Assembly: GCF_963678635.1 (NCBI RefSeq)
Contig: NW_026971223.1
Location: forward strand, 1 to 24,830
Direction: 5' to 3'
Origin: Symsagittifera roscoffensis
Taxonomy: Eukaryota > Xenacoelomorpha > Acoela > Convolutidae
DNA: 24,830 nucleotides
Shown here: positions 1 through 7,698 of the stretch, piece by piece
Position numbering within the stretch: the first letter of the stretch is position 1
Layout: every line of letters begins with the position of its first letter
Notes under the pieces: model-generated
Databases searched by the model: none
Told to the model about the DNA's origin: nothing
The model's input: only the letters and a program-made list of their open reading frames with translations
Translations under genes and position numbers: made by a program

Positions 1-147
1 GACAAATTTCGACTTTTTAACTAGCCATTTTTGACGGAATTTTTTTTTATCATTCAAAAGGTATTGTTGTCTTGAGCTTAAATTTGAAAAGATATTTCAC
101 CTGTGATCATTTTTCGTAAAGTTATGAGGGTTTAAAGATTGCCATTT

Positions 148-243
148 TGACCAATTTGGGACAATTAACGCGCGATATAATTCGCGCTATTAACGCGTAA
201 GCGGAGATTTAATCCGTCTTATAAATCGTTCCAAATTGGTTGA
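148..243. repeat. Branched palindrome with two inner hairpins
   Basis: An outer stem pairs ACCAATTTGG (150-159) with CCAAATTGGT (231-240), a perfect 10 bp, extended inward by a G-T, an A-T and a C-G pair to 162/228. Inside it are a perfect 6-bp hairpin, GCGCGA (170-175) with TCGCGC (182-187) around a 6-nt loop, and a weaker CGGA/TCCG stem (202-205/213-216). The shape is a three-way branch. It could be a small hairpin transposon remnant, a structured RNA, or chance. No family is recognised. Confidence 0.4.
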
Positions 244-440
244 ACGAAGCTTATTTGCCATAATTGATTTTGTAACTAGGAGCGAAATCTATTCTTTTGT
301 GCTTTATATGGCGTGTGGGGGGATGATTTTCATAAAAAATTTCAAATTTTAGAAAAAAAAATGTTAGTTTTATTTTATTTCATTTAATTTTTTTATGTTA
401 TTACTGCTGCTCCATAAACCTTAAAAGGCAGTCGGAACAT

Positions 441-457
441 TCAGGGCTTCGCCCTGA
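441..457. repeat. Short perfect hairpin
   Basis: TCAGGGC (441-447) pairs perfectly with GCCCTGA (451-457) around TTC. It is a GC-rich 7-bp stem in AT-rich surroundings. No T-tract follows closely, and no function can be assigned. Confidence 0.35.
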
Positions 458-916
458 TACGAGCAGTCTTGTTACTACTTTTGCGCCCAATTTCACAGTG
501 TACCGGTGGTTCTTGTGAGGGAATATGACAAAATACATCCAACTAGCGGTCAATCCATGCCGTTTGTTACTATGTATGTAGAAGTATACTCATTGATCAT
601 TGAACGTACCATGGAGATAAAAAGATGTACAAGAAGCAACATGAATTGTAATCGGTCAAGTTTGCCAATGGCGATACGTTATAGCATTAAGCTAGCTAAC
701 TAGGTCGATGACCTTGGAAGTACTCATAATCATAATACATCATATGCTAATACTTATAGGTTACGTCTAAGTCTCCTTTACAGCACTTTTTAGCTATTTC
801 AGTTTTACCTTAATTGAATCAAATACTGAGTCTCGTGCTCTATGGAACATATAAAAATAGGTCTTAACAAAAACTTCTAATATTCCGCTACATGTCATTG
901 TGATTGCGATATCTAA

Positions 917-1142
917 TCCTTGGATCTCAATTTAACATTTAACTGAATCAATTTTATATCTTCTAAATTTTATATCCTGATCATCAAGTCTTATCCTTGG
1001 ATCAAAAAGAACAATTTTGTTCTCCCCCACCCACTTACCAAGTGTCTAACGACCTCAAACGTCGATTCACTATCCAACCTTTTCAAAAGACCCACGACTA
1101 ATAGAAATTTTTCAATCACTCTAACCATTCTAAATAGGCTAA
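917..1142 (+). repeat. Orphan fragment of the element leader
   Basis: This piece matches the leader of the downstream elements (compare 2520-2710 and 22098-22321). It includes the stem-loop at 979-1003, the pyrimidine-rich CTCCCCCACCCACTT block and the AACGACCTCAAACGTCG motif. Both ends stop abruptly: before it lies unrelated sequence, and after about 1142 it leaves the leader consensus. It has no LTR or coding part here. It is therefore a relic of another copy of the same family, in the same orientation as E1. Confidence 0.75.
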
Positions 1143-1448
1143 ATATATTTCAATGTCAATATTATCAATAAAACGCAAGTACCAATTCTGCGAATTAAGA
1201 TGAGTCTTCTCAAATCAAAATTATCATTTCTTGTCTAATCGGAATCAGGCTGATTTTATCCCGAATCTGGAGGTTGAAATTTTTGTGGAGCGTTTTTTGG
1301 ATTACATTTTAAATTGTAACATTTCTTGACGCGTCGATTATACTCCTATTCTCTTCATTCTAAATTTTTCATCATAAACCAGTCATGGACTATGCTAGAG
1401 TTTCGACAGCGTACACTATGAATGGCATCCACTAAAAGTAATTTCTTA
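1143..1448. other. Non-coding spacer before E1
   Basis: AT-rich sequence between the orphan leader fragment and the target duplication of E1. No open frame, RNA gene or repeat is evident. Confidence 0.45.
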
Positions 1449-1452
1449 TAAT
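1449..1452. repeat. Target-site duplication, left copy (TAAT)
   Basis: TAAT directly precedes the TGGAACC start of the 5' LTR, and the same TAAT follows the ACTCA end of the 3' LTR at 20297-20300. A 4-bp duplication is usual for errantivirus-type Ty3/gypsy integrases. It shows that the two LTRs belong to one insertion. Confidence 0.8.
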
Positions 1453-1860
1453 TGGAACCTGATCTAAACTACATTTTATTATTTATAATTTAGACATTTA
1501 AAAACTGTAAAGTATTTAATACTAACCAATCACAATCCATCTAACTAACTACCCACTTATTTGTAAGTGCTGAAATTACTTGTAATTTCAGCACCAGAGA
1601 GATTTGAATTTAACTTAGAAATTAGTTGCCTCTCCGAGTACTTCAGCAGCCGCAACAATACCAGTGTACTCTAGATCTATTGAGCCTAGCAGAGACTAGT
1701 TAAACACCCTGAGACTAGTAGTAATAAGAGTAAGATTAGGATTGGTATTAGACTAAGAAGTTGCACAAATCTATCCGGCCGAAAATAAAATAGCGTGACG
1801 AGCAGACGGTGTACCCTATCCGAAATTACTCTATGAGATAGACCCCCATATATAAACTCA
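1453..1860 (+). repeat. 5' LTR of E1
   Basis: 408 bp, starting TGGAACCTGATC and ending ATATAAACTCA. Comparison with 19889-20296 gives 8 differences, every one a transition, and no indel. Against the outgroup LTR at 20993, four of the changes fell in each LTR. Internal structures include the near-perfect palindrome at 1567-1594 and the palindrome AGTATTTAATACT. The TATATAA close to the LTR 3' end is badly placed for a promoter TATA box. Confidence 0.93.
1567..1594 (+). promoter_or_regulatory. 28-bp LTR palindrome
   Basis: GTGCTGAAATTAC (1567-1579), TT, then GTAATTTCAGCAC (1582-1594) form a perfect 13-bp inverted repeat. The 3' LTR of E1 has one mismatch in the left arm. The diverged LTR at 20993 has an A-to-G change that still allows a G-U pair in RNA. 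Keeping pairing across diverged LTRs suggests a role as a DNA-binding palindrome or an RNA hairpin in R/U5. Which one cannot be told from sequence. Confidence 0.6.
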
Positions 1861-1862
1861 TC

Positions 1863-1880
1863 TGGTGCGACCATAAGTCT
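1863..1880 (+). promoter_or_regulatory. tRNA primer-binding site
   Basis: The sequence TGGTGCGACCATAAGTCT begins 2 nt after the LTR end. It starts with the TGG complementary to a tRNA CCA tail. It is identical in the other two leader copies (21407 and 23109), consistent with a functional minus-strand primer site. I do not recognise the priming tRNA with confidence. Confidence 0.8.
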
Positions 1881-1956
1881 CGAACAAGACCTTAAAAAAC
1901 AAATTAGCTTAGAACTAACAAAAATTAGATTAGAATTAGACAAAAACATTTTCAAA

Positions 1957-2163
1957 ATGTTATACGATAATAATTTAATTGAATGGCCTCTCCGACTCAG
2001 TAGATCAAAACCGCGTATTGGAAACAGACCTCTGACAAGAGACGACATACGACTACGGAGAAACTTACCAAATTGTTTCATGATCGTACGGCAAAAGCCA
2101 CAACAAACTTTTATATTTAGAATTGTAATGGCAATGAATTTGGATTTTCATTCGCAAACATAG
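1957..2163 (+). CDS. Leader mini-protein, 68 aa, Arg-rich
   Basis: An intact ATG-to-TAG ORF starts about 80 nt after the primer site. Homologues lie at the same leader position in the two E2 copies (21517-21723 and 23219-23425). The alignable part is the C-terminal half: a TRDDIR motif, an RNLP motif, VRQKP, QTFIFRI and MNLDFH, ending QT-stop. E1 is shorter in the middle by whole codons, so the frame is kept although the nucleotide sequence has diverged. The protein is basic with many Arg residues and has no signal peptide or membrane segment. No known family is recognised. An RNA-binding regulatory role (as for Rev/Rex-like leader proteins) would be guesswork. It could also be a conserved upstream ORF. 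Confidence 0.55.
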   Translation: MLYDNNLIEWPLRLSRSKPRIGNRPLTRDDIRLRRNLPNCFMIVRQKPQQTFIFRIVMAMNLDFHSQT

Positions 2164-2497
2164 AGTTCTTGAAGAAAAATCTTCAATGCATCTACCAGGC
2201 GCTAAATAAATTATTAATCTTCAATAACGATTGAGAAAAACATCTCGAATCGTTTCTTCCTCTGCAGTATTATATAAAAGATATTTGAAAAATAATTTAT
2301 TCAAAATAAAAATAAAAATTAGTAGCATGACAATAAATCGTTAGTAAACATCAATCATCTTGTTGTTCCAGCTTCATCACCTAAACATAACGGCAATCAT
2401 AAACCCACTAATATCATCAAAACTAAAACTCACAAATTGTTATTTCGAATCTTAAATTTTATATTCCTTAAACCTGAAACTTTTTAATCTCAAACCA

Positions 2498-2578
2498 GAT
2501 CATCAAGCCTTATCCTTGGATCTAACTTAAATTTTTATCTTTATTTTAATTCTGATCATCAAGGCTTATCCTTGGATC
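2498..2578 (+). promoter_or_regulatory. Paired leader stem-loops, candidate packaging/dimer signal
   Basis: Two copies of a stem-loop, GATC-AT-CAAGG-loop-CCTTG-GATC, lie at 2498-2522 and 2554-2578. The same pair recurs in E2 at 22082-22105 and 22158-22182, and again at 23784-23807 and 23860-23884. One copy is in the orphan fragment (979-1003). The first E1 copy has one mismatch in the inner stem. Duplicated stem-loops between the primer site and gag are where retroviral packaging and dimer-linkage elements usually sit. Confidence 0.5.
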
Positions 2579-2786
2579 AAAGGACAAATTTGTTCTCCCC
2601 CACCCACTATCAAGTGTCTAACGACCTCAAACGTCGATTCACTATCCAACCTTTTCAAAAAGACCCAGGACTAAGAGAAATTTTTCAAACATTAACCATT
2701 AAAATTAGGCTAAACAGTGAAAAATACGGTTATTCATCTTTCACTTGACCCCTCCTCTTATACGACCCAGGATAATCATAGATTTA

Positions 2787-2792
2787 GTAAGT
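2787..2792 (+). promoter_or_regulatory. Candidate leader splice donor (GTAAGT)
   Basis: The context TTA|GTAAGTTTA is preserved at the same place in both E2 leaders (22397 and 24082). A strong donor in the leader is what a retrovirus-like element needs to make subgenomic mRNAs for downstream ORFs. No transcript data support it here. Further donor-like motifs follow at 2895 (GTAAGA) and 2905 (GTAAGT). Confidence 0.4.
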
Positions 2793-3090
2793 TTAAAATC
2801 GTACCTAACGAACTACTTGCGTTCTAATTATACCTGAACCTTGTGGATCGATTTACTATTCTCCAACCCTTGTGAACACAATCACTACCCCTAAGTAAGA
2901 CTAAGTAAGTTAACACCTTAGCTTATACTAGCCACGAGAAAGTAAAAATCATTCTTCGGAATCGATATACTTTTCTCTCCAACCCTGAATAAAAAGACCC
3001 AGGCTAAGCTAACCAAAAAATCGTAAGGACTAACAGTCTAGGAAATTATAACCACTTACAAACAACTTTGCATCAATCATCCTAAACCTT

Positions 3091-3552
3091 ATTTCATTAA
3101 AAAATCTAGGAAATAAACAAACAACCGTCATACACAATTGTCAAATCGAAAATCAGAAATACGATCTTGTTATAACCCCGCATACACAAACAGTCGAATA
3201 CATTCACACAAAACAGCAAACATTGAAAGGAACAATTCTAAGAAAGCAAAGACAAATAACTTGTAAAAGAATTTCAAAACACCGAAATGCATTTTCCGAA
3301 TCAGAAGTTAGTAGTCTCGATGCACTATACAAAGTAGAAGATTCAATAAATCAAACTTATCCAATCCAGGACCCAGTATATTTTTCTGACTCAGAAACAA
3401 ATACAATTTCATCAAAGAAAGGAAAAAACAGTATAAAAAAGAAGCACAAACACAAACCAGTACATCTATACAATTGGAGTCAACCAATTAGACATATTAA
3501 TAATTATATATTAACAGTAATCAAACAAAAAAATGAGCAACACTCAAAGTGA
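3091..3552 (+). CDS. Basic pre-gag ORF (about 150 aa), start codon lost in E1
   Basis: The frame is open from at least 3091 to the TGA at 3550-3552. A homologue at 24380 begins with ATG at the position where E1 has ATT (3091-3093). If that is the ancestral start, E1 has lost it; the next potential start in frame is a TTG at 3223. The protein is Lys/Arg-rich with an RKQRQIT segment, an acidic SESEVS patch and a Lys/His cluster (KKKHKHK) near the C-terminus. No known domain is recognised. It overlaps the gag ATG by 20 nt in another frame. It could be an accessory nucleic-acid-binding protein or an N-terminal gag extension. Confidence 0.5.
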   Translation: MSLKNLGNKQTTVIHNCQIENQKYDLVITPHTQTVEYIHTKQQTLKGTILRKQRQITCKRISKHRNAFSESEVSSLDALYKVEDSINQTYPIQDPVYFSDSETNTISSKKGKNSIKKKHKHKPVHLYNWSQPIRHINNYILTVIKQKNEQHSK

Positions 3553-6037
3553 CGAAAGCCCCGATGAAGAATACGTTTTTCCCTTTATTATAAACTCGCT
3601 AAGCGATAGAGGACAATCAAAATTTTGCAAAAATTTACTCATAAATTTATTTGAACCAGGAAGCAGTCCATGTAAAGAAGAATTCCCAGATGTAAAAATC
3701 AAAAGACAACTAATAGAACATTATATCAAAGATATATGTAAAATAACACAACAATAGGGTATCTACACAATAGAAATCAGTACACCACGACCATATAAAA
3801 AATATATAATTTAAACAGACGATCTTGAATTAGAATTTTCAAAGGTATTCACAGAACACATCAAAAGCATTCAATATCATAACTCACAAAGAGCAAACTC
3901 AACCTTCACAAATGAAGTTTTTGCAATAATATATACATATCTAGTTTTATTAGAAACAACAGAAGCACAAAGTACATCACCAATCCAATCGTCAAAACAC
4001 ACGAAAGTTAGAAAAGAAATCACTGCATTTTCTACATTTTTAAACGCAATTCGTGAAAATTTCTACAGCACTGATGTTTCACAAAAAACAAAACATGATT
4101 TAAAAAAAATACTAGCATGGTTTACAATCAATTATTTCACACATTCTTTAGATTTAATTAGTCAAGTAAGAAAAAACTTTAGACCCCAAAGTAATTGCCG
4201 AACAATCAGATTATGTTTGGGACCCTGAATGGTCTCATCCATTATTTATTAACATCCCAGCTGATATCTCAAGTCAAGCAATAGATACAATATCTAACCA
4301 CCCAGACTAAATAAAAATAATACCATTAACAATTGACGCAACACCTTTAAACTATAATACCTTTTTACCCGATACACAAAATAACAGTTTAAATTCAACG
4401 GTAATACATAATGAAAACCTCAACGGGACTCGAAATCTTACACAGCAAGATATTCAAACACCATCACACTTCATAAATGAAGAAGTTGTTCACACAACAG
4501 TAACAACTACGCAACAAAGTATCTCACCAATACATCCAAACTTAACAACACCAAAAAATACTAAAACAACATCACCACGAATAACATTACAATCAGCAAT
4601 AAAACCCGCAGCTACGTTTGCTCCTAAATATTCACATATAGATTATCGAACATTTAGACCAATGACAAGACCACCAAAACCAAGAAAGACATTCACAAGA
4701 AGTATTTTTGCAGAACACAATTATAATTATACACATCCGCCAAGAGCACACCAGCCCCCACAAAAAACTAATAATGATCATGTATATTCTCACTATTGGG
4801 ACAAACCAATGACAACAAGTAACTCAGTAAATTTTCAACCCAATCAGCATCCTCCACAGGATCATAGTGAAAATTATCAATTTTTTCAACAAAATAAAAA
4901 TAGACAGCAAACACCTCATCATAAGGATTATGTATCATCTGACGATGATCATTTACCAGATATTTTTGAACCATACATACAAGATTATCGTACACAAAAA
5001 CCACGACGCACTCAATTTAAAAGATTTTTTCCTGAAAACCCACTAGATATTCAAAACCAACAACTATCACAAATTCCAAATTCATATAATACACAATCTT
5101 TTTAACCGATACAGCCACAAAATCCAATAATTATGCATTCGTATCAACCAAACCAAATGCAAAATGAAATTCCATTGCCATATTACCTACAACAACATGA
5201 AATTACAAAAAACCAATTGACAAAATTTTCACGAATACCAAATGCCGCAGAATCATTACAAATGACAATGAATCCATACCTTATGGGAGGATCATCAATA
5301 ACATCAAATAAACCACTCATGGTATTTACAGGAACAGATCCTGAATACTCAGTAGAAGATTATCTAAACGCAGTCACAGCAAATTTGATTTTGAATTTAG
5401 GACCTGAACCAATAAATACACCACTCCATCAAAATTGGATACATCACCGCACAGCGTTGACACAAAAAACACTAGATGGCGCAGCACAAAAATGGTTTTT
5501 CAGTACTACCTATACATATAAAATCAGATTGGAAAAGATTCAAACAAGAATTTTCCAAAATGTTTGATTCTGAAAGAAACAAACATCATCAAAGAGTTTT
5601 ATGTAATGAAATTCGCAGATTACCAAATGAAACAATAAAACAATTAGCAGTTAGAATCGAAACACTAGTTCAAAAAGCATATTCACTTAATACACATGAC
5701 TATAGGAATACGAAAATGACAGAAATCTTAATGATGACCTTAACAACACAATTAAGAAAAATTGCTATAAAGAAAAGAGCATCTCATCCTTCCTCAATTC
5801 GAGAACCAGATCTAGATTTCAGAAAACTAGTTGATAAACTAAAACAAGCAGAAATTACAATGAAACTCGAAGAAACCGAGAATTTAAAATTACAATATGT
5901 TAATCGTATTGAAACAAAAACTACACATATTAACAATATACAGGAATCAGATGTAGATCTATCTGAAAAAATCACTGAAATTTTAAATATCTATGAAAGA
6001 AACCCAAATTACAAAGGCAAACCATCCTTCAAGAAAT

Positions 6038-6079
6038 GGTGTAATTATTGTCGACGATACGGACACAGTATCTCTGAAT
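6038..6079 (+). other. CCHC zinc knuckle of gag
   Basis: The residues WCNYCRRYGHSISEC give the canonical C-x2-C-x4-H-x4-C nucleocapsid motif that binds RNA. All four metal ligands are present. Confidence 0.92.
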
Positions 6080-6199
6080 GTAGACAAAAACAGCAAGACA
6101 ACCAAAACAAACCTCCAAAACACAAAGAACCAAATAAATCATTTTATCAATACATGAAAAAAGATCAAAATCTACCAAACAAAAAAGTGTATAGCAATA

Positions 6200-6780
6200 A
6201 CAGCTCTGGAAAACCACTCCCAAGCAATCAAAACTATTCTAGAAGTCAATCACCATACAACTCTAGTTATAGAGGTAGATCACCTGAACAAAGAAATTCC
6301 CGAAATTTCTCACAAAATAGATATAGTCGATCGAATAGTCGAAACAACTACCCACGATTAAATTCAAACTCAACACAATTTGTTTCAGCATCCAGTTCCA
6401 AATCAAACAGAAATAGACACTATTCCAATAATCAATCACGAAATTCATCGTACAATAGAAATAGAACCTATTCAAATAATAGAAATAGAAACTATTCAAA
6501 CAATAGAAACAGAAGTTACTCCAAAAACCGAAATAATAATTATCCAAACAACAGATCACGAAATAACTCATATAATAGATCAAACTATCAAAGATCAAAT
6601 GACAATCAACAAATTAGATCAAGAAATAATTCACAAAATCGAAACTCAAGTTACAATAATCGATATAGACATTATTCTCAATCACCTTATATGAAAAATA
6701 ATCGGACTAACAGAGATTCTCACAATAGACATAAAAGTAATACACCGAAGCACCAAAGACAAATTAATCAAGTACAAACA
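6200..6780 (+). other. Gag C-terminal Asn/Arg/Ser/Tyr-rich repeat tail
   Basis: About 190 residues are dominated by N, R, S and Y, with recurring short units such as NNRNRNYS and NNRNRSYS. The DNA shows matching degenerate 24-27-bp repeats (AATAGAAATAG-like). It follows the zinc knuckle, so it is probably an extended basic, disordered nucleocapsid tail able to bind RNA. Such composition is known from RNA-binding, condensate-forming proteins; that property is inferred here, not shown. Confidence 0.7.
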
Positions 6781-6933
6781 AATGAACCAATAACTTCAGA
6801 CCCCCCAGGTATCGATAACACAGAAAATATCGAATTACAATTTAATCACATAAATTGTGACTCAACAGACAGTGAAAGTGATACAGATAATAATATTTTA
6901 ATTAAGATGATATCTGTCGAATCACTCAATCAC

Positions 6934-6960
6934 ATATGAAGAACCCTTTAGTTCACATAT
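6934..6960 (+). promoter_or_regulatory. Gag stop region with local stem-loop
   Basis: In the gag frame come TGA (6937-6939), three codons, then TAG (6949-6951). The same frame then stays open through protease. GAAC (6941-6944) pairs with GTTC (6951-6954), flanked by ATATG/CATAT pairing, so the TAG sits at the edge of a loop. This would fit stop-codon readthrough for making Gag-Pol. It may equally be decay. Confidence 0.4.
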
Positions 6961-7698
6961 ATATATGAAAATCAATTAGAACTCCTCAATAACTACTATT
7001 TAGGACCAATTAGTAATAATACACAAACCACCCAGGAAGTAAACAAAATTAACAAGGAAAATTTATCTGACAAAGATAACAGGAAAAACTCAACTACAAA
7101 TCACATATACCAAAATGTACAAAAAAAACAGCCACGTGAAAAAAATTCGACAATTCCATTCCTCTTAGAAAGCCCGAAAAACAGAGAATTTCAACCACCA
7201 GATCTTGAAATTGATTTTTTAATCGATTCAGGCGCAGAATCAAATATCATTAATATCCCTACATGGAATGAAATCAGATTATTACACCCAAGTTTAAAAC
7301 CTCTAGAAACATCTAGTAAATTAGCAACAGCACAAGGATCAACGTTAAAAAATTACGGAAAAATCCAATTTTTCCTTGTTCCCACAAGAACAATGGAACA
7401 AAATAAAATTTTGAATAAACCATTCAAGCAAACATTTCACATTACTGATATTAAAAATAATATCATTGGAATATCATTCATCACTAAGTATATACCAACC
7501 ATAAATATAATAAATAGTAAATTACAAATAAAGGACAAATATACAAAAGCGAAAAACACAGCTTTAACATTTTTTCAAAGACTAAGCAAACAACCACCAT
7601 TCTTCTCCAAATTCTACCCTATTTATAATCAGGAACGGAGACACCTGAAACCACTATCAGGAACAATCTATAATTTTTTTTTAAAAAAAGTTCATTAA
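6952..7698 (+). pseudogene. pol: Pol N-terminus: aspartic protease
   Basis: In frame with gag across the TAG at 6949. The retropepsin active site DSGA is at 7225-7236 within IDFLIDSGAES. A downstream NIIGISFI segment matches the conserved flap/late-strand region (I-G-x-x-F) of gypsy proteases. The enzyme would cleave Gag-Pol inside the particle. The frame ends at TAA 7696-7698, just after a T9A7 tract. Reverse transcriptase continues in the +1 frame. Confidence 0.85.

Larger units (their letters stand above)
1..916. other. Non-coding AT-rich flank
   Basis: No convincing gene is seen. The only open frame of any size (506-703, plus strand) has no recognisable motif and looks like chance. The stretch holds two palindromic structures, listed separately (148-243 and 441-457). 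It lies upstream of an orphan leader fragment of the retroelement family and may itself be old repeat DNA or intergenic sequence. Confidence 0.5.
2164..3090 (+). other. Untranslated leader of E1
   Basis: No long ORF. The segment is shared with the orphan fragment at 917 and with both E2 leaders. It contains two stem-loops (2498-2522 and 2554-2578), a pyrimidine-rich block (CTCCCCCACCCACT), a CGAC...GTCG mini-hairpin, and GTAAGT splice-donor-like motifs at 2787 and 2905. Packaging and splicing signals are expected in such a leader. The assignments are inference from structure and conservation. Confidence 0.6.
3533..6951 (+). pseudogene. gag: Gag polyprotein, broken
   Basis: The Gag precursor forms the virus-like particle and packages RNA. 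ATG 3533 follows a run of A and begins an acidic N-terminus (MSNTQSDESPDEE). A long Pro/Thr/Gln-rich linker follows. A retrotransposon-type capsid region runs from about 5310 to 5870, with the typical GAAQKW and later W..F...F pattern. A CCHC zinc knuckle is at about 6039 and a disordered Asn/Arg/Ser/Tyr-rich tail follows. Breaks: TAG 3755, TAA 3812, frame change near 4187, TAA 4308, TAA 5103, and a T-run frame change near 5506. After the last break the frame is open to TGA 6937 and TAG 6949. At about 1140 codons it is long for a gypsy gag. Pol continues in the same frame beyond the TAG. Confidence 0.85.

Noticed and set aside
506-703. 65-aa plus-strand ORF in the left flank
   Set aside because: No motif, no homologue in the window, and no supporting context.
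1850-1856. TATATAA as LTR promoter TATA box
   Set aside because: It lies only a few bases before the LTR end, which would put the start site in or beyond the primer site.
1686-2081. 131-aa minus-strand ORF over the LTR/leader
   Set aside because: It lies antisense across the LTR and primer site, has hydrophobic low-complexity content, and the LTR itself explains its conservation.
6263-6598. 111-aa minus-strand ORF and overlapping 104-aa plus-strand ORF in the gag tail
   Set aside because: Shadows of the repetitive Asn/Arg/Ser/Tyr coding frame; their Tyr/Phe- or Ile/Thr-rich content follows from the repeat.
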